From: Plantactinospora sp. BC1
GTDB lineage: Bacteria > Actinomycetota > Actinomycetes > Mycobacteriales > Micromonosporaceae
Assembly: GCF_003030345.1 (NCBI RefSeq)
Contig: NZ_CP028158.1
Span: 5,642,001-5,706,000, forward strand
Direction of reading: 5' to 3'
DNA: 64,000 nt
Made by a program: the position numbers and the translations under genes
Notes under the pieces: generated by a model
Told to the model about the DNA's origin: nothing
Seen by the model: the letters and a program-made list of their open reading frames with translations, nothing else
Database searches by the model: none
In this document: piece after piece, positions 47,844-56,789 of the stretch
Layout of the letters: the number at the start of each line of letters is the position of its first letter
How positions within the stretch are numbered: position 1 is the first letter of the stretch

Positions 47844-49802
47844 ATGTGCGGACTCCTGGCCTTCTTCAGCGCGCACGGCAACGCCGGCGCACACCGAGAC
47901 GCCCTGGCCGGTGCGTTGGAATGCCTGCACCACCGGGGACCGGACGAGACCGGCGTAGAGGTGATTTCCACCCCGGACGGGTACACCGACGCCGTTTTCG
48001 CACACAAACGGCTCTCGATCATCGACGTGGCGTCCAGCCACGAGCCGCTGCCGTACGCGGGCGGTCGCTACCTGCTGACCTTCAACGGCGAGATCTACAA
48101 CTACATCGAGCTGCGCGAGGAGCTGGCCCGGGACTACGGCGCCCAGTTCGCCACCGCCGGTGACGGCGAGGTGATCGTCGCCGGCTTCCACTACTGGGGA
48201 GAGCAGGTGCTCACCCGGCTGCGCGGGATGTTCGCCTTCGTGATCTGGGACCGGCAGCAGCGCCGCGCCTTCGGCGCCCGGGACTACTTCGGGATCAAGC
48301 CGCTGCACTACCTCCAGACCCGGGACGGGGTCTACCTCGCCTCGGAGAAGAAGGCGCTGCTGCCGTTCGCGCCCTCGGCGCACGCCGGTGACGCCGGGGT
48401 GGACACCGCCAACCTGTCGCACTACCTGACCTTGCAGTACGTCCCCGAGCCCGGCACCCTGCACCAGGGGATCAACCGGATCGGTTCCGGCGAATACCTC
48501 ACCTGGAGCCCGGGCCGGCAGATCGAGGTGCGCCGCTGGTACCGGCCGGTGTTCCGGCCCGCTCCGGTGCAGGAGCCGCAGAAGCTCTACGACCGGATCC
48601 GGGAGACGCTGCGGGAGAGCGTCCGGATGCACATGCGGGCCGACGTGCCGGTGGGCTGCTTCCTCTCCAGCGGCATCGACTCGACCGCGGTGGTGGCGCT
48701 GGCTAGGGAGTTCAACCCCAACATTCTCACCTTCACCGTCGGCTACGACGTGCCCGGCTACTCCGAGATCGAGGTGGCCCAGGACTCGGCCCGGCACCTC
48801 GGGGTCACCACCATCCCGACCAAGATCGGCCCCCGGGACATGATGGAGGCGCTGCCGAAGATCGTCTGGCACCTGGACGACCCGGTCGCCGACCCGGCCC
48901 TGGTGCCGCTCTACTTCGTCGCCAAGAAGGCCGCCGAGCACGTCACGGTGGTGCTCTCCGGCGAGGGCGCGGACGAGTTCTTCGGCGGGTACACGATCTA
49001 TCGGGAGCCGCTCTCGCTCGGCACGGTCAACGGCCTGCCCGGCGGGGTGCAGAAGGGGCTGCGGGCGGTCTCCAAGGCGATCCCGCAGGGGGTCAAGGGC
49101 AAGAGCTTCCTGGAGCGCGGCACCACCCCGATCGAGCAGCGCTACTACGGCAACGCCCGGATGTTCACCGAGGAGGAGAAGCAGAAGCTGCTCCGCCGCT
49201 ACGACCCGGCCGTCCGCTACACCGACGTCACCGCGCCGATCTACGCCGAGTGCACCGAGCTGGACGACGTGACCAAGATGCAGTACGTCGACCTCTACAC
49301 CTGGCTGCGCGGCGACATCCTGGTCAAGGCGGACCGGATCTCGATGGCGCACTCGCTGGAGGTGCGGGTGCCCTTCCTCGACCGGGAGGTCTTCGAGGTC
49401 GCCGCCGGCATCCCGGTGGACCTGAAGCTGCCGCCCCGCTCCGACGCCACGAAGTGGGCGATGCGGCAGGCGTTGCAGGGCGTGGTGCCGCCGGCCATCG
49501 TCAACCGGCGCAAGCTCGGCTTCCCGACCCCGACCCGGGTCTGGCTGGCCGGCGAGATGTACGAGTGGGCCCGGCACATCTTCTCGATCTCCGGCGCCGG
49601 TGAGCTGCTCGACCTCTCGTACGCGATGCGGCTGCTCGACGAGCACCAGCGGGGCGAGGCCGACCACTCCCGCAAGATCTGGACCGTGCTGATCTTCTGT
49701 GTCTGGCACGCCATCTTCGTGGCCCGCACCCTGGACCCGGGCATCCAGCGCAACCAGTCGGCGCTGCTCACCAAGCCGGTGGTCGGCTCGATGGTGCGCT
49801 GA
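47844..49802 (+). CDS. asnB: Asparagine synthetase (glutamine-hydrolysing)
   Basis: The 652-residue enzyme starts MCGLLAFFS, so Cys2 becomes the N-terminal nucleophile of the glutaminase domain. This fixes the start at ATG 47844. Further marks are RLSIIDVASSHEPL, FNGEIYNYIELREEL, the synthetase PP-loop FLSSGIDSTAVVAL and VLSGEGADEFFGGY. It makes asparagine from aspartate, glutamine and ATP. Actinobacterial paralogues of this length occur alone, as here, and a role in amidating a cell-wall or natural-product precursor cannot be excluded. A strong hairpin follows. Confidence 0.95.
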   Translation: MCGLLAFFSAHGNAGAHRDALAGALECLHHRGPDETGVEVISTPDGYTDAVFAHKRLSIIDVASSHEPLPYAGGRYLLTFNGEIYNYIELREELARDYGAQFATAGDGEVIVAGFHYWGEQVLTRLRGMFAFVIWDRQQRRAFGARDYFGIKPLHYLQTRDGVYLASEKKALLPFAPSAHAGDAGVDTANLSHYLTLQYVPEPGTLHQGINRIGSGEYLTWSPGRQIEVRRWYRPVFRPAPVQEPQKLYDRIRETLRESVRMHMRADVPVGCFLSSGIDSTAVVALAREFNPNILTFTVGYDVPGYSEIEVAQDSARHLGVTTIPTKIGPRDMMEALPKIVWHLDDPVADPALVPLYFVAKKAAEHVTVVLSGEGADEFFGGYTIYREPLSLGTVNGLPGGVQKGLRAVSKAIPQGVKGKSFLERGTTPIEQRYYGNARMFTEEEKQKLLRRYDPAVRYTDVTAPIYAECTELDDVTKMQYVDLYTWLRGDILVKADRISMAHSLEVRVPFLDREVFEVAAGIPVDLKLPPRSDATKWAMRQALQGVVPPAIVNRRKLGFPTPTRVWLAGEMYEWARHIFSISGAGELLDLSYAMRLLDEHQRGEADHSRKIWTVLIFCVWHAIFVARTLDPGIQRNQSALLTKPVVGSMVR

Positions 49803-49833
49803 GCACCCGGTCGATTCCCGAAGCGGGCAGCGA

Positions 49834-49864
49834 ACGGGCCCGGCGCCGCCGACGCCGGGCCCGT
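49834..49864. terminator. Bidirectional terminator between asnB and the LPMO gene
   Basis: A perfect 12-bp stem ACGGGCCCGGCG / CGCCGGGCCCGT with a 7-base loop lies midway between two convergent stop codons. Confidence 0.85.
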
Positions 49865-49881
49865 CGCGTTCCGCGGGGTGG

Positions 49882-50979
49882 TTACGAGGTGGTGCAGGTC
49901 AGCGTCGGGGCACCGCTGGTGTTGCCGCTGCCGACGAAACCGAAGGTGGCGCTCGCACCGGGGGCGAGGCTGCCGTTGTGGGCGACGTTCCGGACTGTCA
50001 CCGTACTGCCGCTCTGGGTGTGCGTACCGTTCCACAGGCTGCCGATGGTCTCGCCGTTCGCCCAGATCCAGCCGGCCGTCCAGCCGCCCAGCGTGGCGGT
50101 GCCGCTGTTCCGGACCGTCACCTCTGCCTGGAAGCCACCGCTCCAGCTACCGGTCGACCGGTACGTCGCGGTGCAGGCACCGGTGCCCGGGTTGTTGGTC
50201 GGCGGGTTCGTCGGGTTGCCGGTCGGCGGGTTGGTCGGCGGGTTCGTCGGCGGGTTGGTCGGGTTGCTGCCACCCGGGCCGGCCCCGGTGACCTCGCCGT
50301 TGCCGCCGTCGAAGACCACGTCGGAGCAGCCGAAGAAGTTCTCCTGGCTGTCCGAGCGGACCCAGCGGGAGTAGATGATGTGCCGGCCGCTCTTGCCGGT
50401 CGGCAGCCGCCCGCTGAAGTAGTAGTGGCCGTCGTTGGTGCCGACCGCGCCCTGCTGCGGCGGGTTGGTCACCGTCAGGAACGGCGTCGCCTCCAGGTCA
50501 CTCCAGTTCAGCGCCCGGGTCGGGCTGAAGCCGTCCCGGGTCACGTAGAAGTAGAACGTGCCGGGGTGGTGGGCCCAGTTGCTGTACTTGAAGTTGAAGT
50601 TGCCGCCGGCGGTCAGGTGGGTCAACGGCCAGTCGTTGCGGGCCAGGTTGTAGCCGCTGAAGCTGCTGTTGCCGCCGCTGCAGAGCTGCCCGTCCGGGAC
50701 GAAGCCGGTGGTCCGGCCGCCCGCGTCCGAGCGGAGCACGCTGAACCAGTTGTAGAGCGAGTTGGCCCCGCTCTGCGCGACCGCGGCCGCGCAGGCCGGG
50801 TTGTTGGGCCTGATGTCGCCCTGCGGGCTGAGCCCGTCCTTCCAGCAGAGGAAGGTACGGCTGCCCGGCGCCATGGCGGCACCGTGCGCGACGGCCGGAG
50901 TGGGATTGACCACCGTGATGACACCGGCGGTGAGCGCGGCCACGGCGCCGAGGGCCGCGATCCTGCGTAGACGTTTCAC
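49882..50979 (-). CDS. Secreted lytic polysaccharide monooxygenase (AA10) with CBM2
   Basis: The 365-residue protein has a signal peptide ending in AVA. The mature chain begins with His32 (HGAAMAPGSRTFLCW), which forms half of the copper histidine brace. The AA10 domain contains NPACAAAV, WAHHPGTFYFYVT and FFGCSDVVFDGG. A repetitive Asn-Pro-Pro-Thr linker (about 233-262) leads to a C-terminal family 2 cellulose-binding module (CTATYRSTGSWSGGFQAEVTVRN, WTAGWIWANGETI). It oxidatively cleaves crystalline cellulose or chitin outside the cell. AAGGAG lies six bases before GTG 50979. Confidence 0.95.
   Translation of the reverse strand: MKRLRRIAALGAVAALTAGVITVVNPTPAVAHGAAMAPGSRTFLCWKDGLSPQGDIRPNNPACAAAVAQSGANSLYNWFSVLRSDAGGRTTGFVPDGQLCSGGNSSFSGYNLARNDWPLTHLTAGGNFNFKYSNWAHHPGTFYFYVTRDGFSPTRALNWSDLEATPFLTVTNPPQQGAVGTNDGHYYFSGRLPTGKSGRHIIYSRWVRSDSQENFFGCSDVVFDGGNGEVTGAGPGGSNPTNPPTNPPTNPPTGNPTNPPTNNPGTGACTATYRSTGSWSGGFQAEVTVRNSGTATLGGWTAGWIWANGETIGSLWNGTHTQSGSTVTVRNVAHNGSLAPGASATFGFVGSGNTSGAPTLTCTTS
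50195..50265. repeat. Short tandem repeat encoding the NPPT linker
   Basis: The LPMO linker is built from 12-base units of the type GTCGGCGGGTTG (minus strand Asn-Pro-Pro-Thr), with an interruption near the middle. Such repeats change length easily by slippage. Confidence 0.7.
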
Positions 50980-51122
50980 CGAGTTCTCCTTCTGGGGGCA
51001 GTGTCGCAGCGGGTAACCGACGCTGCGGACGACCTGCGGGGGACCCGCGACACGGCGGGCGCCCGCTTCCGACACTGGTTGCGGTATCACCGGTCCGCCC
51101 CGCCAGAGGTGGTGGGCTGGTA

Positions 51123-51138
51123 TCTGCCGGATGGCAGA
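51123..51138. promoter_or_regulatory. Dyad in the LPMO upstream region
   Basis: TCTGCC-GGAT-GGCAGA is a perfect dyad about 145 bases upstream of the LPMO start. The remaining 554-base divergent gap up to the kinase gene holds a looser GGAA...TTCC element near 51277-51300 and a TTGACG at about 51306. I see no convincing promoter and no gene. Confidence 0.35.
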
Positions 51139-51533
51139 CGGGCGACACGGCGCACAGTCCGATCACGGATGTGTGCCCTTCGCGTGGCCCCTTGCCGGCA
51201 CCCGGCACAGCGCGTCAGCCCCCGCACTGGCTCGGTACGGGCAATCGCATCACGGAACCCGGCGCCGAGGCAATAGGAATCTCTCGATGAAAAGTTTCCA
51301 GGCGGATTGACGGATGTCGGGGTCGGACGTCCGGCCGACCTGCTCCCGGGCCCGCGCCCGGCACGCGGCCCGGTACCCCGGAACGATCTCGTGCGCTTCC
51401 GTCATGCCGGCGGAGTCTGCCCGGCGGGTACGACGGGATCGGCGGTGTGCCAGGGTCAGGGGGATACACCGGAACCCGCCGGTGCCGGCCGGCCCGGGTC
51501 GGCACGGACGGCGGTGCGGGTCGGGAGGTTCGG

Positions 51534-52472
51534 ATGGGATACGCGGTGGTGCTCGGCGAGGCCCTCGTCGACCTGCTCGACGGCGAGTACGACGGGCAGC
51601 CCGTCTACCGGCAGGCGATCGGCGGGGCGCCGCTGAACGTGGCCGTCGGGGCGGCCCGGCTCGGTGCCGAGGTGGAGTTCGCCGGCTCGCTCGGCGACGA
51701 CGTACTCGCCGGGCGGATCGCCGACTTCCTGACCGGCGCCGGGGTCGGCCGGCGGGGCGTGGTGGTCCGCCCCGTACCGACCGCGCTGGCGGTGGCCACC
51801 TTCGCCGGGGCGGAACCCGACTTCCGGTTCTACGGCGAGCCGCTCTCCTACGGGCTGCTCGGGCCGGAGGATCTCGACGTACCCCTGGTCGAGGGCGCCT
51901 CGGTGCTCTACGCCGGCTCGATCGTGCTGCTCTGCCCGCCGGTGCTGGCCGCCGCCCGGCGGGCCTGGACGCTCGCGACCGGCCTGCGGGTCTTCGACCC
52001 GAACGTCCGCCCCCGGCTGCTGCCGGACGAGGCGGCGGTGGCCGGGCTCCGGGCCGTGGTGGCCGAGTTCGTCGCCTCCGCCGACCTGGTGAAACTGAGC
52101 CTGGCCGACGCGGAGGTGCTCTACGGCGACACCGTCCCCGAGGCCGCCGCCGGGCGGCTGCACGACCTCGGCGCCGGCACCGTCGTGGTCACCCTCGGAC
52201 CGCGCGGCGCGCTGGTCTCGACCGCCGCCGGCACCACCGGGGTACGCCTGCCGGCGCCGGCGGTCCAGGCCGTGGACGCGACCGGCGCCGGCGACTCGGT
52301 GATGGCGGCCCTGATCGCCGACCTGCTCGCCGACGGGCTCCCGGTCGACGCGGCCGGCTGGTCCGAGCGGGTCGGCTACGCGCTCCGGGTCGCCGGACTG
52401 GTCTGCGAGTCCCCGGGCGGCGCGGTCTCGATGCCGACCCGGGCCCAGGTCGCCCGCCGCTTCCCCGACTGA
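51534..52472 (+). CDS. PfkB-family carbohydrate kinase (fructokinase-like)
   Basis: The 312-residue protein has the N-terminal GEALVDLL...GGAPLNVAVGAARLGAEVEFAGSLGDD motif and the C-terminal anion-hole motif DATGAGDSVMAAL with the catalytic Asp. It phosphorylates a free sugar, most likely fructose given the GGAPLNVA form, using ATP in the cytoplasm. GGGAGG lies six bases before ATG 51534. It stands alone, divergent from the LPMO gene and convergent with a metallo-beta-lactamase-fold gene. Confidence 0.92.
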   Translation: MGYAVVLGEALVDLLDGEYDGQPVYRQAIGGAPLNVAVGAARLGAEVEFAGSLGDDVLAGRIADFLTGAGVGRRGVVVRPVPTALAVATFAGAEPDFRFYGEPLSYGLLGPEDLDVPLVEGASVLYAGSIVLLCPPVLAAARRAWTLATGLRVFDPNVRPRLLPDEAAVAGLRAVVAEFVASADLVKLSLADAEVLYGDTVPEAAAGRLHDLGAGTVVVTLGPRGALVSTAAGTTGVRLPAPAVQAVDATGAGDSVMAALIADLLADGLPVDAAGWSERVGYALRVAGLVCESPGGAVSMPTRAQVARRFPD

Positions 52473-52497
52473 CCCGACGCGTGCGGACGCCGGCCGC

Positions 52498-53340
52498 TCA
52501 GCCGTCGCCGCGCAGTTCGGCGTAGCCGCGCTGGACGGCGGCGAGGCCGGCCTCCGGGCCGAACGGCGTGCGCTGGGCGACCCGCTCGGCGGGAGCCCGG
52601 TCCGCGTCCCCGTTGCGGATCAGCCAACTCATCGTGGCCAGGTCGTCGTGCTGCACCCGGACGAATTCGGTGTCGACCACCGTGCCGTGCCCGGGGACCA
52701 CCACGCTGCCCGGGGTGAGCAGGCGCAGCAGCGCGGTGACGGTCTCCACCCACTCCAGCGGGAAGGCGTCCTCGAAGGCCGGCGGGCCGCTCTGCTCGAT
52801 CAGGTCACCGGCGACCAGCACGTCGGCGTCCGGCACCTGCACCACCAGGTCACCCTCGGTGTGCCCGCGTCCGAGGTGCCGCAGCAGCACCGCCCGGCCG
52901 CCGACGTCGATGGTGGCCTCCTGGCGTACCGGGTGGGTGGGGGCGAGCACCGTGGTCCGGGCGAGTTCGGCGGCGAGCCCGGGATCGGCGGGCAGCACCT
53001 CGTCGTACGCCTGCCGGCGCACCAGCGCGGGCTGTTCGCGCAGCAGCCGGGCGGTCTCCTCGTGGGCGTAGATCGGCACCGGACCGGCTGCGGCCAGTGC
53101 CGCGTTGCCGAAGCAGTGGTCGAAGTGGTGGTGCGTGTTGACCACCACCAGCGGGTCGGCGGTGAGCCTCCGGACGGCGGCGAGCAGCTCGGCGGCCTGG
53201 CCGGCGGTGGAGAGGGTGTCCACCACCAGCGCACCACCGTCGCCGACCACCAGGGTCACGTTGACGTCGAGCAGCGGCTGGCGCAGCACGTACACCCGGT
53301 CGGCGACCTCGGTGAAGGCGAGGCCCACGGTGGCGGTCAT
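52498..53340 (-). CDS. Metallo-beta-lactamase-fold hydrolase
   Basis: The 280-residue protein has the zinc motif THHHFDH, a further ligand region LGRGHTEGDLVV, the aspartate of VLVAGDLIEQ, and the last histidine in VVPGHGTVVD. It probably hydrolyses a thioester or lactone. ATG 53340 overlaps the stop of the upstream hot-dog gene as ATGA, so the two proteins are made together. A thioester substrate would fit both. Confidence 0.92.
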   Translation of the reverse strand: MTATVGLAFTEVADRVYVLRQPLLDVNVTLVVGDGGALVVDTLSTAGQAAELLAAVRRLTADPLVVVNTHHHFDHCFGNAALAAAGPVPIYAHEETARLLREQPALVRRQAYDEVLPADPGLAAELARTTVLAPTHPVRQEATIDVGGRAVLLRHLGRGHTEGDLVVQVPDADVLVAGDLIEQSGPPAFEDAFPLEWVETVTALLRLLTPGSVVVPGHGTVVDTEFVRVQHDDLATMSWLIRNGDADRAPAERVAQRTPFGPEAGLAAVQRGYAELRGDG

Positions 53341-53966
53341 GCCGGGCCCTGCTGCGCCCGCTCGACGAAGCGGTGCCGGTCCACCAGGACCCGTTCGACC
53401 CGGCCCTCGGCCACCGTCGTCGCGCCCTCGGTGACAGCCACCTCGAAGAGCAGCCGGCGCCCGTCGACCTTGGCCAACCGGGCCTGCGCCACGGCGGTCC
53501 GGCCGACCGGGGTCGGCACCCGGTGGTCGAGTTCGACCCGCATCCCGACGGTGGTCATCCCGGTCGGCAGCCGGCTCGCCGTGGCGGCGACGGTGGCCGC
53601 CTCGGCCAGCGCCAGCACCCTGGGGGTGCCCAGCACCGGCACGTCGCCGGAGCCGACCGCCTGCGCGGTGTCGACGTCGGTGACGGTCAGCTCGACCCGG
53701 GCGGTCAGGCCCGGCGGAAACACGCTCTGTGACTCGGACGCGGCCGAGCGGGACTCGGACGCGGCCGAGCGGGACTCGGACGCGGCCGAGCGGGACTCGG
53801 ACGCGGCGGGGCGTGCTTCGGGCGCGGCGCGGCGTGACTCGGTCGCGGTGGGGCGTGCTTCGGGCGCGGCGGGGCGCGACTCGGGTGCGGCTGCGCTGAC
53901 CTGCGGTTGCGTCGAACCGTCCGACGCTGACTCCGGCGCCTGTCCGGCCGGGTGTTCCTGATCCAT
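53337..53966 (-). CDS. Hot-dog thioesterase (FlK-like) with heptad-repeat N-terminus
   Basis: The 209-residue protein has a C-terminal hot-dog domain of about 125 residues (VELTVTDVDTAQAVGSGDVPVLGTPRVLALAEAATVAATASRLPTGMTTVGMRVELDHRVPTPVG). This matches the fluoroacetyl-CoA-thioesterase-like group. The first 80 residues are low-complexity, with eight seven-residue units such as AASESRS, likely disordered. ATG 53966 is the first start in frame after the repeats' upstream edge. It is coupled to a metallo-beta-lactamase-fold gene by ATGA. Confidence 0.87.
   Translation of the reverse strand: MDQEHPAGQAPESASDGSTQPQVSAAAPESRPAAPEARPTATESRRAAPEARPAASESRSAASESRSAASESRSAASESQSVFPPGLTARVELTVTDVDTAQAVGSGDVPVLGTPRVLALAEAATVAATASRLPTGMTTVGMRVELDHRVPTPVGRTAVAQARLAKVDGRRLLFEVAVTEGATTVAEGRVERVLVDRHRFVERAQQGPA
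53731..53898. repeat. Eight 21-bp tandem repeats inside the hot-dog gene
   Basis: The unit GACTCGGACGCGGCCGAGCG(G) occurs three times without change (53731-53793), then five more times with substitutions. Each unit encodes a heptad of the type xAxESRx on the minus strand. Confidence 0.9.
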
Positions 53967-54024
53967 CAGCAAAGCGTAGATGTTCGGCCGACCGCTGACG
54001 CCGACACGCGACGACACGCCGGAC

Positions 54025-54039
54025 GACTGTCGGACAGTC
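54025..54039. promoter_or_regulatory. Perfect palindrome upstream of the hot-dog gene
   Basis: GACTGTC-G-GACAGTC lies 59-73 bases before ATG 53966. Its position suggests an operator for the two-gene thioesterase/hydrolase unit. Confidence 0.5.
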
Positions 54040-54242
54040 CACAGCCGGCCCGCTCCCCGGACCGTCGAAACCGTACGTGACCAGGGGTTTCCCGACGGAA
54101 TCGCCCGGTCCGCCCGCCAGTCGCCACCCGGCCCCTGCTCCGACACTCGCGGGCTGAAGTCCGGCCCGTCCGCCAGTGCCCCGGGAGAGCCACCGCCCCG
54201 TATCCGGGTGGATGCACAAGCGGGCCGCCGCCCGTCCTCGGT

Positions 54243-54297
54243 CACCTGGACACCAGATGCGCTACGACCGATCGATTACGCCTCTGCTGTCCAGGTG
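54243..54297. repeat. Inverted repeat with 10-bp arms in a gene-free stretch
   Basis: CACCTGGACA and TGTCCAGGTG pair perfectly across 35 bases. The 488-base gap between the hot-dog gene and the FtsX gene contains this element, the 54025 palindrome and a short GCCGAGCCGGCG run near 54380. No gene is seen. Confidence 0.6.
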
Positions 54298-54454
54298 AGT
54301 GCGCCGACCGGCAGCCGTGGTGGGCGCACAAGCGGGGCAGCTCGACAGTCTCCGAGCTGGGCACTCCTCGGCGGCCGAGCCGCTGGCCGAGCCGGCGGCC
54401 GAGCCGGCGGCCGCCTGGGCGGGGGCACCGGCTGTCGCCGATCACCTCGCCCGG

Positions 54455-56746
54455 TCAGGGTCGGCGGAGCTGTTCGGCGGTGATCCGCTGGGTCAACCAG
54501 GCCGGTACGGCGATCAGCACCACCCCGACCACCAGCGCCCCGCCGGCCAGCCAGAGCGTCGGGGCGACCCGGTCGAAGACCTGCGCTCGGTCGACGTCGA
54601 AGAGGCCGGCGAGCACGGTCGCGATGACGATCGTGGCCAGGCTGGCCAGGCCGAGCCCGATCACCAGCGGCAGGGTGCCGAAGCCGACCTCTCCGGCGGT
54701 GATGGTGCGCGGGCTGGTGCCGACCACGGCCAGCGTGGCGTTGTCGCGGCGCCGTTCCACGGTGCGGTCGATCGCGGCGGCGGCGAACGCCCCGATCCCG
54801 AGCACGAAGCTCAGGGTCAGCCCGGCGACCAGCAGCGTCACCAGGAGTTCCGCGTCGAACCCGCGACGGGCGCCGAGGTCGCCTTCGAGATAGCGGGTCG
54901 GCACCCGGGCGGCCAGCACCTGGGCGGCCCGGTCGGCGGCGGCCGGATCGGTCGCCACCAGGTGCATCGAGGACGACGGCGGTACCTCCAGCGCGGCGGC
55001 GACCGCTGCCTGCCGGGTGATCAGCATCTGTCCGCCCATACCGACGTCGAACCGCATCCGGGTGTGCAGGATCTGCTCCGGCACCGGTATCCGGGTCCCG
55101 CCTTGCGCGACCACCTCGGCGCCGGGCTGCGGCAGCGGTGCCCCGCCGAAGAAGGACTCGTGCACCAGCCGGTAGGTCCGGCCGTCCACACACGATTCCC
55201 CGGCGCCGAGCGCGAACATGCCGGTGAAGTCGGCACAGTCGCCGACGACCAGGAAGTCCGGCTCGCCGGAGACGGTCGCCGGCACGCCGACCAGGTCGAC
55301 GAGCTGCACGCCGGGGAGCTGCCGCAGTTCCGCGGCGGGCAGCGGACCCGGGCCGAGGAGCTGGTACATCCGGCGTCCGGCCGGGTCGTTGGTCGGGCTG
55401 AGGCCGCGATCATTGACGATCAGGCTGACGCCGAGCGAGCCCATCCCGGCCACGTAGACCATCACGGCGAAGGCGGCGACCAGCCGGGGTGCCACCCCGG
55501 GCGTGTGCCGCAGCCGGGCGGCGGCCAGTTCCAGCCAGACCGGGGTACCCGGCAGCCGGGCGACCAGCGCGGCGGCGGCGTACCCGAGGGTGGGTAGGGC
55601 GAGCGGCAGGGCAAGGCCGGTGAGCAGCATCGAGACGGCGAAGAGCAGGGCGTCGGACTGGGTGGGTTCGTGCCGGCCGGACCAGCCGGCCAGTACCGCA
55701 CCGGCGAGCCCGGCCAGCAGCGGGAGGACCCGCCAGACGCCGGGGCGGCGGTGCGGCGCGTCCCGGCGTACCGCCAGCGGGTCGATCCGGGCGGACCGGG
55801 TGGCGAGTACGCCGACGGCGACCGCGTACGCCACCGTCACCGCGACCATCCCGACGACCACCGGCACCGGTACGGCGAGGTCGGCGGCGTACCAGCGCAG
55901 CCGCCCGATCCGCCAGCCCGCCGAGACCGGGGCGAGGATCGCGAAGGCGGCCAGCCCGAGCAGCGCGCCGCCGAGGGTGACCACCCCGGTCTCCACCGCG
56001 TTGACCAGGGTCGCCTGCCGGGCCGAGACGCCGAGCAGCCGCAGCGCGGCGATCCGCCGGTCCCGGGTGGAGGCGGAGAGCCGGGCGCAGGTGGCCAGGA
56101 AGACGCCGAACGGGACCAGCACGAACAGCCCGAAGGCGCCGGCCAGGATCCGGGCCGGGGTGAAGACGTCCGGCCCGGCGCCCTGGCCGAGGGCGTAGTT
56201 CAGCGGGTGACCGAACCCGGTGACCGGCCAGTGTTCGTCGAGCATCCGCTCCACCTCCGGCACGGTCACCGGTTCGGCCCCGACGTAGGCCAGCAGTTCG
56301 TCCGGGGCGAGCAGCCCGGCCGGGCCGACCGTGCCGATCACCCGCTGCGGCAGGCGTGCCGCCGCTCTCGGGTCGGTGGCGAGCAGGTCGCGCAGGGCCG
56401 GCGAGACCACCATCTCCCCGGGTGCGGGCAGCGCGGCCACCCCGGGCGGGCGAGGGCTGGTCGCGGTGGCACCGATCACGGCGGTACGCCGGAGCACCCG
56501 GCCGCCGACCACGTCCTCGATGTCGTAGATCCGCAGCGCCGACGGGCTGGCCGGGTTCTCCTCGCGGACCGGGGTGCGCGCCTCGGCCCGCCCGTGCTGT
56601 GCCCCGGCCACCGAGACCGTGGCCAGCGACGCCAGCACCAGCAGTACGCCGAGCGCCGCCCCGGACGACATCAGCGCGGTACGCAGCAGCCCGCCCCGCC
56701 CGGAGCCGACCGAGAGCCGCAGTCCGAGCCAGATCCACCGCCTCAT
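54455..56746 (-). CDS. ABC transporter permease, FtsX/MacB-like
   Basis: The 763-residue protein has an N-terminal helix, a large extracellular domain (about 45-180) and a cluster of helices (about 200-330). A second duplicated half follows, with helices about 345-450 and a final FtsX domain (about 635-760) with FVLGIGAFAAAAIDRTVERRRDNATLAVVGTSPRTI. This duplicated FtsX layout is typical of actinobacterial exporters linked to peptide resistance or lipoprotein handling. GGAAGGGG precedes ATG 56746. The ATPase gene is 43 bases upstream in the same operon. Confidence 0.92.
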   Translation of the reverse strand: MRRWIWLGLRLSVGSGRGGLLRTALMSSGAALGVLLVLASLATVSVAGAQHGRAEARTPVREENPASPSALRIYDIEDVVGGRVLRRTAVIGATATSPRPPGVAALPAPGEMVVSPALRDLLATDPRAAARLPQRVIGTVGPAGLLAPDELLAYVGAEPVTVPEVERMLDEHWPVTGFGHPLNYALGQGAGPDVFTPARILAGAFGLFVLVPFGVFLATCARLSASTRDRRIAALRLLGVSARQATLVNAVETGVVTLGGALLGLAAFAILAPVSAGWRIGRLRWYAADLAVPVPVVVGMVAVTVAYAVAVGVLATRSARIDPLAVRRDAPHRRPGVWRVLPLLAGLAGAVLAGWSGRHEPTQSDALLFAVSMLLTGLALPLALPTLGYAAAALVARLPGTPVWLELAAARLRHTPGVAPRLVAAFAVMVYVAGMGSLGVSLIVNDRGLSPTNDPAGRRMYQLLGPGPLPAAELRQLPGVQLVDLVGVPATVSGEPDFLVVGDCADFTGMFALGAGESCVDGRTYRLVHESFFGGAPLPQPGAEVVAQGGTRIPVPEQILHTRMRFDVGMGGQMLITRQAAVAAALEVPPSSSMHLVATDPAAADRAAQVLAARVPTRYLEGDLGARRGFDAELLVTLLVAGLTLSFVLGIGAFAAAAIDRTVERRRDNATLAVVGTSPRTITAGEVGFGTLPLVIGLGLASLATIVIATVLAGLFDVDRAQVFDRVAPTLWLAGGALVVGVVLIAVPAWLTQRITAEQLRRP

Positions 56747-56789
56747 GCCGTCGCCCCTTCCGGCCGCTTCGACGGGCCGTCCGGCCGGC

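Noticed and set aside
54370-54425. Runs of GCCGAGCCGGCG looked like a short tandem repeat.
   Set aside because: Only about three imperfect units, and simple GC-rich sequence of this kind is common in the window.
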